Notes: generated by a model not told the origin, from the sequence alone. Positions 1 to 6,002 are shown, counted from the stretch's first letter. The stretch: 6,618 nt of DNA from Deltaproteobacteria bacterium (GCA_019310665.1 JAFDDW010000115.1:1-6618), one strand, 5' to 3'. A program made the numbers and translations.

Positions 1-225
1 CAGAATTTTTTTTACAACCGTCCAATCAAAAGATCTCAAAGCGCCGATCAGGTCTGTATATATCCCGGTAATCAGGGCAATGGTTCCGCCGGAAACCCCG
101 GGGATCACGTCGGCCGAACCCATGCAGACACCTTTCAGCCAGAGCATTGATGCTTTTTGGACAGATGCCGGACCCGGACTTGCGAAAAATGAATCTTTCC
201 ATGTTCCTTTGAATTTTTCTTTCAT
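1..225 (-). CDS. DUF368 family membrane protein, N-terminal part (gene continues beyond window start)
   Basis: Seventy-five codons are readable on the minus strand from an ATG at 225, and the frame is still open at base 1, so only the N-terminus is present. After a hydrophilic lead of about 28 residues comes the family hallmark: KGVCMGSADVIPGVSGG at residues 31-47, then TIALITGIY at 48-56. This glycine-rich stretch is characteristic of DUF368 membrane proteins. Some characterised members (named PopT) recycle undecaprenyl phosphate across the cytoplasmic membrane for cell-envelope synthesis; assigning that role here is inference from the family. The start overlaps the pcm stop in an ATGA arrangement (222-225), with a GGA seven bases upstream, so translation is probably coupled to pcm. 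The family call is firm because the signature is almost invariant. The substrate is not shown by the sequence. Confidence 0.88.
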   Translation of the reverse strand, partial: MKEKFKGTWKDSFFASPGPASVQKASMLWLKGVCMGSADVIPGVSGGTIALITGIYTDLIGALRSFDWTVVKKIL

Positions 226-881
226 TGCTCTTTCCAGCCGTGTTCTCCCACGAGTTTGACGAATCTGCATCCACCAAGGTTGGTTTGCTGAATATTTCCT
301 TTTTCCCGATAGATCTTGATAAGTTCCTGGGTATGCTGGTTGCCGACGGGTACTACCAGTCGTCCTCCTTCCACCAGCTGGTTGATCAGCACTTCAGGTA
401 TTTCCGGGGCGCCTGCGGTCACTATAATAGCATCAAAAGGACTTTCCGCCTGCCAGCCTTTGGTGCCGTCGGCATATTTGGTTACGATGTTGTGATAATG
501 AAGCTTGTCGAAAAGAGTGCGTGCCTGCATATAAAGTGAGCGTCTGCGCTCCACCGTATAAACGCGATATACTATTTGGGCAAGGATGGCAGCCTGATAA
601 CCCGAGCCGGTGCCAATCTCAAGAACGCGGTCATCTTGACCGAGTTCCAGCGCCTGGGTCATTTCTGCCACGATATACGGTTGAGAAATGGTCTGCTGCT
701 CGCCGATCGGCAGGGGATAATCGCCATAGGCCTGGTCCCTCAAGGCCTCGCTGACAAAAAGATGTCTGGGAACCTGGCGAAAAGCGGACAGAACTCCAGG
801 CTCCCGAATTCCCCGTGCCTCAATCTGGCTGCGCACCATTTCCTCTCGCTTGCCCTCATATTTTTTTGATGCGTTTTTCAT
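222..881 (-). CDS. pcm: Protein-L-isoaspartate O-methyltransferase
   Basis: This cytoplasmic repair enzyme uses S-adenosylmethionine to methylate the free carboxyl of L-isoaspartyl residues in aged proteins, starting their return to normal aspartate. Numbered from the ATG at 881 (219 residues), the substrate-side motif QTISQPYIVA lies at 63-72, SAM motif I LEIGTGSGYQ at 87-96, the DG of DGTKGW at 138-143, and FDAIIVTAGAPEIP at 149-162, all typical of Pcm. The frame stays open up to a TTG at 953 and also has an ATG at 911, giving 243 or 229 residues. I prefer 881 because family members are about 205-220 residues, the extra residues look unlike the family, and a promoter-like sequence occupies 925-953. 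The ribosome site at 881 is weak (GGAAAA about ten bases upstream), so the start is uncertain. The stop overlaps the DUF368 start by four bases. surE, a common partner of pcm, is not present upstream. Confidence 0.95.
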   Translation of the reverse strand: MKNASKKYEGKREEMVRSQIEARGIREPGVLSAFRQVPRHLFVSEALRDQAYGDYPLPIGEQQTISQPYIVAEMTQALELGQDDRVLEIGTGSGYQAAILAQIVYRVYTVERRRSLYMQARTLFDKLHYHNIVTKYADGTKGWQAESPFDAIIVTAGAPEIPEVLINQLVEGGRLVVPVGNQHTQELIKIYREKGNIQQTNLGGCRFVKLVGEHGWKEQ

Positions 882-924
882 GGCTGCATTTTCCGCTAAT
901 CGCTTGCGCATTATCAAAGTTGTT

Positions 925-953
925 TTTCTATCAAGCCAGATGGTTTTGGTCAA
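925..953 (-). promoter_or_regulatory. Candidate sigma-70-type promoter for pcm
   Basis: Reading the minus strand, TTGACC (953-948, five of six matches to the -35 consensus) is followed after exactly 17 bases by TAGAAA (930-925, four of six matches to the -10 consensus). Transcription would begin near 918, giving a leader of about 37 bases to the ATG at 881. The site overlaps the longest possible pcm reading frame and therefore argues against the TTG start. This is a pattern match only; AT-rich DNA gives chance hits of this quality. Confidence 0.35.
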
Positions 954-967
954 GATCTGTGTGCCCT

Positions 968-1069
968 TATAGCGGTTGTCATAAATATGTTCCGTTTGCC
1001 AGATTTGCTAACAGGAAAAAATATCATCTGTAACAGTCTGAACTTATTACAAACATGACAACCGCTATA
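968..1069. mobile_element. Putative mini transposable element (MITE-like) with 15-bp inverted ends and TA borders
   Basis: TATAGCGGTTGTCAT at 968-982 is repeated as its exact reverse complement, ATGACAACCGCTATA, at 1055-1069, with 72 bases between. The outermost TA on each side can be read as a duplicated TA target, leaving 13-bp terminal repeats (970-982 and 1055-1067). That is the layout expected of non-autonomous elements mobilised by IS630/Tc1-mariner transposases, which insert at TA. The interior has no convincing reading frame. A decayed transposase-like fragment begins about 27 bases downstream, which fits the same family. The repeat is seen directly; the mobile-element reading is inference. 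It could instead be the ends of two larger decayed elements, or a cruciform-forming regulatory site. Confidence 0.55.
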
Positions 1070-1095
1070 TTATTTTTTATTGAAAAAAAATCTAG

Positions 1096-1275
1096 ACTTT
1101 TACGCAACAATGTGCCATATTTCAATCAATAGAGAGCATCTGGCTGACGATCAAAGCACGCGGGTTCAATAACCATGTCTGTAAAAATGAAGAAAAATTA
1201 TTAGAGCGTTTGGATCAGCCCATATTGGAGGTTATCGACAAACCGGAGAAAACCCTGGGGCGGTATTTATTCTAA
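1096..1275 (+). pseudogene. Decayed C-terminal fragment resembling an IS630-family transposase
   Basis: An open frame of 59 codons between stops at 1093 and 1273 has no proper start. Its translation contains FQSIESIWLTIKARGFNNHV (codons 1120-1179), followed by CKNEEKLLERLDQPILEVID and KPEKT. This resembles the end of IS630/DDE_3 transposases, where an 'NPIE.(L/I)W...K' block with the last catalytic Glu is followed by a helical tail containing 'LLERLDQ.I..VI.NPEKT'. The Glu of SIES may correspond to the catalytic glutamate. The first two thirds of a transposase are absent, so this is a relic that cannot be active. The family call is from memory of motif patterns and is moderately secure. The region between this relic and the channel gene shows no other convincing coding sequence. 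Confidence 0.5.
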
Positions 1276-1284
1276 CATTGAAAA

Positions 1285-1303
1285 CCTGGTCCACTGGGCC
1301 AGG
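1285..1303. repeat. Short GC-rich hairpin
   Basis: CCTGGTCC pairs with GGGCCAGG (8 base pairs, one of them G-T) around a three-base loop ACT. It lies ten bases after the stop of the transposase-like relic. On the plus strand it is followed by ATTCTTTA, not a proper T tract. On the minus strand it is followed by TTTTC, so a weak terminator in either direction is possible but unproven. Confidence 0.35.
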
Positions 1304-1363
1304 ATTCTTTATAGAAGAGCATTGAACCAATCGCCAGGGCCCATCGCCATCTCTAAAAAGCCC

Positions 1364-1392
1364 TTGATTTTTTTAATGAAATTGAATATTAA
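1364..1392 (+). promoter_or_regulatory. Candidate promoter for the K+ channel gene
   Basis: TTGATT (1364-1369) and TATTAA (1387-1392) are separated by 17 bases, each matching four of six consensus positions. A transcript starting near 1399 would carry the AGGCGG ribosome-binding-like sequence at 1425-1430 just before the channel's first helix. The region is AT-rich, so chance occurrence is quite possible. Confidence 0.25.
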
Positions 1393-1424
1393 GATGCGAA
1401 TAACGGCACAGGTTGTTCCCTACC

Positions 1425-1508
1425 AGGCGGTGATATAACAAGACCCGACATCTCGCTATTTCGATTGCCCTATCGCTATTCATTCTTTTTACCGGCACAG
1501 CCGGTTAT
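1425..1508 (+). other. Ribosome-site-like sequence and in-frame first membrane helix of the K+ channel, without a canonical start codon
   Basis: The frame of the channel gene continues upstream of its first ATG (1509) to a stop at 1431. It encodes a classic hydrophobic helix, HLAISIALSLFILFTGTAGY (codons 1449-1508), which any two-helix K+ channel needs as its first transmembrane segment. There is no ATG, GTG or TTG in frame between 1434 and 1508. AGGCGG at 1425-1430 would be a good ribosome site, and the codon nine bases after it is AAG at 1440. One base change from ATG there would give a protein beginning M-T-R-H-L-A. A start lost by mutation, a sequencing error, or initiation at a rare codon such as ATT (1458) are the alternatives. 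Confidence 0.7.
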
Positions 1509-2432
1509 ATGATCATTGAAGACTGGAGATTTTTAGATGCCTTGTATATGACCATCATCACTATTTCCACGGTGGGCTACCGCGAAGTGAATCAGGTCGG
1601 CGACATCGGCCGCATATTTACTATTTGCCTGGTGTTGGTGGGCGTGGGGTTCACCTTCTACGTAATGGCTGCCGTGGTTCAATTCATGGTTGAAGGGCGA
1701 GTCAGAATTATAATGGGGAGGCGAAGGTTGGACAAAAAAATCGATCGGTTAAAAAATCACTATATTGTCTGCGGCTATGGGCGTATCGGACGGGTCCTGT
1801 GTCGAAATCTTCAAAAGGCACGGTATGATGTGGTCGTGGTAGAGAAAAATCCGGACCTGGTCCCGGTGATGGATGCGGACGGGGTATTGTATGTGTCCGG
1901 TGATGCGGCCGATGAAGCTAATCTGATCAAGGCCGGCATCGAACGCGCCAAGGGGATAGTTGCCGTTCTGGCCACAGATACGGACAATGTTTTTCTGGTC
2001 CTATCGGCCAGGCAACTGGCCCCGGATCTTACAATAATTGCCCGTGCCAGTCAAGAAGGCGCCAAAAGCAAACTGCAGGCGGCCGGGGCCAACTCAGTCG
2101 AATCGCCCTATGAAATGGGGGCGGCCAGTATGGCGCATCGGATCATCCGCCCGACGGTGACCAACTTCATAGATCTCGCTATGGCGCATACGCGCAAAGA
2201 TATCCAGATGGAAGAGATTCCCGTCAGTGAATCCTCTAAGCTGATCAATGTTGCGCTGAAAGACTCGGGTATCAGACAGGATTTCAATCTGATTATCATC
2301 GCCATTAAAAAGCCGGACGGAAGTATGTTGTTCAATCCCTCTTTTGAAGCCGCCTTTATGCCGGGAGATACGGTTATTGCGGTCGGTGAAGAAGAAAATC
2401 TGCAGAAGCTGGAAAAGATCTTAAACCCATGA
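1509..2432 (+). CDS. Two-helix potassium channel with RCK (TrkA-N/TrkA-C) domain; natural N-terminus probably lies upstream
   Basis: This is an inner-membrane K+ channel subunit of the MthK/GsuK type, gated by ligands binding a cytoplasmic RCK module. From the ATG at 1509 (307 residues), the pore helix and filter are at about 8-27, with TVGYREV at 21-27. The second membrane helix is at about 33-62. A linker rich in Arg and Lys (64-82) leads to the RCK_N Rossmann domain, with IVCGYGRIG at 86-94 and the acidic Glu112 ending strand 2 (a nucleotide-binding pattern). An RCK_C domain covers about 225-305. Starting at 1509 deletes the first transmembrane helix, whose codons are intact just upstream but lack a start codon; the full form would be about 330 residues from 1440. 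The filter reads TVGYR, not the classical TVGYG. Function and ion selectivity are inferred from the domains. The gene may be inactive if the start is truly lost. Confidence 0.9.
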   Translation: MIIEDWRFLDALYMTIITISTVGYREVNQVGDIGRIFTICLVLVGVGFTFYVMAAVVQFMVEGRVRIIMGRRRLDKKIDRLKNHYIVCGYGRIGRVLCRNLQKARYDVVVVEKNPDLVPVMDADGVLYVSGDAADEANLIKAGIERAKGIVAVLATDTDNVFLVLSARQLAPDLTIIARASQEGAKSKLQAAGANSVESPYEMGAASMAHRIIRPTVTNFIDLAMAHTRKDIQMEEIPVSESSKLINVALKDSGIRQDFNLIIIAIKKPDGSMLFNPSFEAAFMPGDTVIAVGEEENLQKLEKILNP

Positions 2433-2433
2433 A

Positions 2434-2490
2434 AGGTGTCAGGTGTCAGAATTCTGAGCTTCAGTTTTTCCTTCCTGACACCTGAAACCT
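2434..2490. terminator. Repeat-rich hairpin between convergent genes, likely bidirectional terminator
   Basis: GGTGTCA is repeated in tandem at 2435-2448. The 16-base arm AGGTGTCAGGTGTCAG (2434-2449) pairs with CTGACACCTGAAACCT (2475-2490) with a single mismatch. Inside the loop, CTGA-GCT-TCAG (2454-2464) is followed directly by five T's (2465-2469), and TCAGAATTCTGA (2446-2457) is a perfect palindrome. The structure starts one base after the channel stop and ends one base before the ligase stop, filling the convergent gap. A T-rich stretch (2491-2500) follows on the plus strand. Transcription termination for both genes is the simplest reading. The repeated unit also suggests a dispersed intergenic repeat family. 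Confidence 0.55.
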
Positions 2491-2491
2491 A

Positions 2492-3079
2492 TTATATTTT
2501 ATAGATGATACGCTTGTCGGTGATGATGATATCCACATACTTATCATGGGATTCCATCGGTATCTGAGGTACGATCTGCTCTTCAATTGTCAAGGCGACC
2601 TTGCGGGTTGTTATTGCGAGCCTGGGAATCAGCCGGTCGTAATATCCTGTCCCCGAGCCGATTCGTCCGCCTTTTTCATCAAATGCCAGCCCCGGTATGA
2701 TCGCGATGTCGATTCGATCTATGGGTACTATTTTGCACCGGCTGGCATCCGGTTCAAGAACACCACGGCGCCCTGGGATTAATTTTTGTTTGACGGCGTC
2801 GACTTTCATCAGTTTCATCTTAAAGCCTTCGGGGTCGAAGGCCGGGAGAACCACAATTTTGCTGTAGCTGTAAGCCTGCTGGATGATGCTGTGCGTTGGG
2901 ACCTCTAAATTACTATTGACATACAGCAGGGCTATTTCTGATTCCAGAAAATTTGCAAACCCAAAAAGCCTGCGTTCGATTGCACTGGTTTTTTCAGCTA
3001 TCTCGCTTTCAGAAAGCGCGGAAATTGTTTTGGCAATATCTTCTCGAATCTGAATTTTTACGGCACTAATTTCCTCCAT
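2492..3079 (-). CDS. 5-formyltetrahydrofolate cyclo-ligase
   Basis: This cytoplasmic enzyme (YgfA/Fau in E. coli, MTHFS in eukaryotes) uses ATP to convert 5-formyltetrahydrofolate to 5,10-methenyltetrahydrofolate, returning a storage or inhibitory folate to one-carbon metabolism. In the 195-residue protein, NLEVPT at 57-62 fits the conserved 'E(V).T' substrate segment and GVLEP is at 106-110. The main signature is PGLAFDEKGGRIG at 129-141 followed by GTGYYDR at 143-149, ending in a typical ESHDKYVDIIITD segment at 176-188. The start at 3079 is favoured because GGGAG lies seven bases upstream. The ATG at 3112 would add 11 residues but has no ribosome site. The gene converges on the K+ channel gene and is divergent from serS, sharing a roughly 100-base upstream region with it. 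A basic residue near the N-terminus (K8) fits the usual ATP-binding lysine. Length is normal for the family. Confidence 0.93.
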   Translation of the reverse strand: MEEISAVKIQIREDIAKTISALSESEIAEKTSAIERRLFGFANFLESEIALLYVNSNLEVPTHSIIQQAYSYSKIVVLPAFDPEGFKMKLMKVDAVKQKLIPGRRGVLEPDASRCKIVPIDRIDIAIIPGLAFDEKGGRIGSGTGYYDRLIPRLAITTRKVALTIEEQIVPQIPMESHDKYVDIIITDKRIIYKI

Positions 3080-3180
3080 AGGCTGTCTCCCTTGACTAAA
3101 TGATACGTCCATGCTAATTGCGGCATTTTAGAACTTGTTATAACCAAAGATGATCTAAACTTTATAATATAAGGGATTTT

Positions 3181-4455
3181 ATGCTCGAAATCAAGTATTT
3201 AAGGCAAAATTTATCGGCGGTGCAAGAAGCGTTTAATGCTCGCGGTTATCAGGCCGATCTTGACGCCTTTCAAAAATGGGATGGAGACCGCCGGGCCATT
3301 TTGCAGGAAATAGAATTACTGAGGCATGAGCGTAACGTGGCCTCCGACCGCATTGCTGAAATGAAGAAGACCGGTGAAGATGCCGAGGCCATTGTTATTG
3401 AAATGCGCACGGTTTCATCAAAGATCAAGGAGCTGGACAAAAAATTGTCCGCCAGCCAGGAAATGATGGATGCTTTTTTGTTGGCGCTGCCGAACATTCC
3501 GCATGCATCGGTTCCCGTCGGAAAGGATGAGACCGATAATCCTGTGGTCAGAACGGTGGGAGAAGTACCGAAATTTGAGTTTGAGCCCCAGCCCCACTGG
3601 GATATCGGCAGCCGTCTTAAAATACTGGATCTGGAGCGTGCGGCTAAAATTACCGGAGCGCGCTTTGCGCTATATTTTGGTGCCGGGGCGCGGCTGGAAA
3701 GGGCCTTGATTAATTTCATGCTGGATACCCATACCGATGAGAACGGCTATCTGGAGGTGCTGCCGCCGTTTATGGTCAACCGGGAATCCATGACCCATAC
3801 CGGTCAGCTGCCAAAATTCGAAGAAGATCTTTTCAAGCTTTCCGGCTGGGAGTACTTTATGATACCGACGGCCGAAGTTCCGGTAACCAATATTCATCAG
3901 GGGGAGATTCTGGCTGAAGACCGCCTGCCGATTTCCTATGTGGCCTATACCCCCTGCTTTCGCTCGGAGGCCGGTTCCCATGGCAAGGATACCCGGGGTT
4001 TAATTCGCCAACATCAGTTCAACAAAGTGGAACTGGTCAAATTCTGCCATCCGGAATCCTCATACGATGAACTGGAAAGTTTGTTGAATAATGCCGAAAT
4101 CATTTTACAAAAACTTGCCCTTCCCTACCGGGTGATTGAATTGTGTACCGGCGATCTGGGGTTTTCCGCGGCCAAAACTTATGACATCGAGATTTGGATG
4201 CCGGCCCAGGGGGTTTATCGTGAAATTTCGTCCTGCAGCAATTTTGAAGATTTTCAAGCCCGGCGCGCCAATATCCGCTTTAAACAAAAAGGCAAAAAAG
4301 GAACGGCGCTTGTTCACACCCTTAACGGTTCCGGGCTTGCCGTGGGGCGCACCTTCGCCGCCATCCTTGAAAATTTTCAACAGGCCGATGGGTCAGTGGT
4401 CATACCTGAATTGTTACAACCTTACATGACCGGAATAAAAAAGATTACGCCATGA
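3181..4455 (+). CDS. serS: Serine--tRNA ligase (seryl-tRNA synthetase)
   Basis: This class II aminoacyl-tRNA synthetase charges tRNA-Ser (and tRNA-Sec where present) with serine. The 424-residue length is typical. Residues 1-105 form the N-terminal two-helix coiled-coil arm that grips the long variable arm of the tRNA, with alternating charged and hydrophobic residues at about 30-100. The catalytic core shows the serine-site TAE at 230-232, motif 2 CFRSEAGSHGKDTRGL at 259-274, EISSCSNFEDFQARR at 348-362, and motif 3 NGSGLAVGRT at 382-391 with its arginine at 390. All expected catalytic residues are present. AAGGG five bases before the ATG is a good ribosome site. The stop overlaps the thrC start (ATGA, 4452-4455), so serS leads a probable operon serS-thrC-TPR lipoprotein. 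No T-box or other leader structure fits in the short upstream gap. Confidence 0.98.
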   Translation: MLEIKYLRQNLSAVQEAFNARGYQADLDAFQKWDGDRRAILQEIELLRHERNVASDRIAEMKKTGEDAEAIVIEMRTVSSKIKELDKKLSASQEMMDAFLLALPNIPHASVPVGKDETDNPVVRTVGEVPKFEFEPQPHWDIGSRLKILDLERAAKITGARFALYFGAGARLERALINFMLDTHTDENGYLEVLPPFMVNRESMTHTGQLPKFEEDLFKLSGWEYFMIPTAEVPVTNIHQGEILAEDRLPISYVAYTPCFRSEAGSHGKDTRGLIRQHQFNKVELVKFCHPESSYDELESLLNNAEIILQKLALPYRVIELCTGDLGFSAAKTYDIEIWMPAQGVYREISSCSNFEDFQARRANIRFKQKGKKGTALVHTLNGSGLAVGRTFAAILENFQQADGSVVIPELLQPYMTGIKKITP

Positions 4456-5951
4456 AACCACAAGATTTTCCCAAAGAGATTCGCCCTTATCTGCAGCCGT
4501 CTCACCAAGGACGGCTGATTTATCGTTGCCTCGGCTGCCAGGCTGAATTCGGTATTGAAAAGCTTGCCTACGTCTGTCCGCAGTGCGGTCAGGTGTTGCT
4601 TATTTATGACCTAAACAGCGACCGGTTAAAGGAAATTTCGGGTGAGCTCTGGCAGCGAATATTTGACTACCGCCGGATGCTGAACCTTGACGCCCTGAAA
4701 GGCATCTACCGTTATCACGAATTTATCGGTCCGGTGATCCCGCTGGAAGCTGTTATCTACCTTGGGGAAGGCCACACACCGATCATTGAAGCCAACCCAT
4801 CTTTGCAGGATAAAATCGGTGTTCGGTTTTATTTCAAAAATGACGGGCAGAATCCCAGCGCCTCTTTCAAGGACCGGGGCATGGCCAGCGCGTTGAGTTA
4901 TATCAACTTTATGCTTCAAAAGGGGTATCTATCGGAAGTGCTGGCCATCTGTGCATCTACGGGCGACACATCCGCCGCCGCCGCGCTCTATGCTTCCTAT
5001 CTGCCCGGGGTGAAATCCGCCGTTTTGCTGCCTCATAAAAAAGTAACGCCCCAGCAGCTGTCACAACCTCTGGGCAGCGGGGCAACGGTGTTTGAGATCC
5101 CCGGTGTTTTTGATGACTGCATGAAAATCGTTGAAGCCCTGTCCGATAATTACAACGTCGCCCTGCTCAATTCTAAGAATGCCTGGCGGATTCTGGGTCA
5201 GGAATCCTATTCCTACGAAATTGCCCAGGATTTGGAATATGATCTGTCTAATGCCGTGGTGGTGCTTCCCATCGGCAATGCCGGCAATATTACGGCGGTG
5301 ATGAGCGGATTTTTAAAGTTTTACGAAGCCGGTATTATCGATGTCCTGCCCAAGATTGTCGGGGTTCAATCCGAGCATGCCAACCCGGTATACCGGTATT
5401 ATCTGGAACCGGATGAAAACAACCGCAAATTCGTACCGCTTACGGTCAAGTCCAGTGTGGCCCAGGCCGCCATGATCGGCAATCCGGTTTCCATGCCCCG
5501 GGTGATACATCTGGTGAAGCGGTATAATAAACTGGCCGGCGGTTCCAAGACGTTTTTTGTCGAAGTCAGCGAGCAAAACATCATGGATTGTGAACTTTTG
5601 GCCAACCGTAACGGCCATATTGCCTGTCCCCAGGGCGGCGAGTCTCTGGCCGGGTTGATGGCGGCCCAGAAGCGGGGGGTTGTTGACAGCCAGGATGTTG
5701 CAGTGCTTGATTCCACCGCCCATACGATTAAATTCGCCGGATTTCAGGAAATGTATTTCGGACAGCAATTTCCCCCGGACTACAATATCACTCCCAAACG
5801 GGACCTGATCAACACCCCGGTTTATGTTCACCCTGAAGATCTTGATAAAGTTCCGGCGCCCGGCAGGCCGCTGGCGGGTGAAGCGCTTGATCATTTTGTG
5901 AAGCGGGTGGCCGCAGAGATTGCCGGTATGTTAGAGCTGAAAAAGGTTTAG
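4452..5951 (+). CDS. thrC: Threonine synthase (long form with N-terminal zinc ribbon)
   Basis: This PLP-dependent enzyme converts O-phospho-L-homoserine to threonine and phosphate, the last step of threonine synthesis. In the 499-residue protein, four cysteines (C26, C29, C42, C45, in CLGC and CPQC) form a zinc-ribbon-like N-terminus seen in many long threonine synthases. The PLP lysine is K140 within NPSASFKDRG (134-143). ASTGDTSAAA at 168-177 is the substrate loop, and PIGNAGNIT at 273-281 matches the phosphate-binding glycine-rich loop. GHIACPQGGESLAG (388-401) and STAHTIKF (421-428) are typical C-terminal motifs. The start overlaps the serS stop by four bases and has no strong ribosome site, which points to translational coupling. 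Related fold-type II enzymes (threonine dehydratase, cysteate synthase) are less likely given the length and the SFKDRG context. Confidence 0.95.
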   Translation: MKPQDFPKEIRPYLQPSHQGRLIYRCLGCQAEFGIEKLAYVCPQCGQVLLIYDLNSDRLKEISGELWQRIFDYRRMLNLDALKGIYRYHEFIGPVIPLEAVIYLGEGHTPIIEANPSLQDKIGVRFYFKNDGQNPSASFKDRGMASALSYINFMLQKGYLSEVLAICASTGDTSAAAALYASYLPGVKSAVLLPHKKVTPQQLSQPLGSGATVFEIPGVFDDCMKIVEALSDNYNVALLNSKNAWRILGQESYSYEIAQDLEYDLSNAVVVLPIGNAGNITAVMSGFLKFYEAGIIDVLPKIVGVQSEHANPVYRYYLEPDENNRKFVPLTVKSSVAQAAMIGNPVSMPRVIHLVKRYNKLAGGSKTFFVEVSEQNIMDCELLANRNGHIACPQGGESLAGLMAAQKRGVVDSQDVAVLDSTAHTIKFAGFQEMYFGQQFPPDYNITPKRDLINTPVYVHPEDLDKVPAPGRPLAGEALDHFVKRVAAEIAGMLELKKV

Positions 5952-6002
5952 ATGGGGTAACCGTTACTTAATTTTAAGCAAAAAGAGCTGATGAGGAAAA
6001 AT

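Larger units (their letters stand above)
954..1508. other. Gene-poor stretch between pcm and the K+ channel gene
   Basis: These 555 bases hold no intact gene. They contain the inverted-repeat element (968-1069), an AT-rich stretch (about 1068-1100), the transposase-like relic (1096-1275), a GC-rich hairpin (1285-1303), a possible promoter (1364-1392) and the orphaned first-helix codons of the channel (1440-1508). Between 1304 and 1433 only short frames interrupted by stops are seen. The pattern suggests repeated insertion and decay of mobile DNA in a divergent intergenic region. Confidence 0.7.

Noticed and set aside
26..277. Minus-strand frame of 83 codons over the pcm/DUF368 junction
   Set aside because: It is a shadow of the DUF368 frame. 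The true frame shows the MGSADVIPGVSGG signature, whereas this one is rich in Arg and Pro and has no family features.
968..1080. Inverted repeat followed by a T-rich run as a Rho-independent terminator
   Set aside because: The loop would be 72 bases, far too large, and no plus-strand gene ends upstream. The mobile-element reading fits better.
1205..1433. Open frame of 76 codons overlapping the transposase relic and running to just before the channel helix
   Set aside because: It starts inside the relic in a different frame, has no good ribosome site or recognisable motif, and its only ATGs (1376 and 1394) leave at most 20 codons. It is probably chance.
3163..3168. Perfect TATAAT upstream of serS
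   Set aside because: There is no matching -35 box at 16-18 bases, and a transcript starting about 7 bases later would begin at or inside the AAGGG ribosome site (3171-3175). The serS promoter is more likely further upstream (for example near TATAAC at 3139-3144), but nothing there is convincing.
3080..3180. Possible 6S RNA gene beside the cyclo-ligase, as in gammaproteobacteria
   Set aside because: The gap is only about 100 bases, too short for a ~180-nt 6S RNA, and no long paired structure with a central bubble is seen.
5313..5894. Long minus-strand frame of 193 codons opposite thrC
   Set aside because: It lies wholly within the well-supported thrC coding region, has no ribosome site and no recognisable motif, and is a typical antisense shadow of a GC-rich third position.
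5957..5967. GTAAC-C-GTTAC palindrome after the thrC stop
   Set aside because: The 5-bp arms around one base are too short to be significant, and no T tract follows, so neither a terminator nor an operator can be supported.
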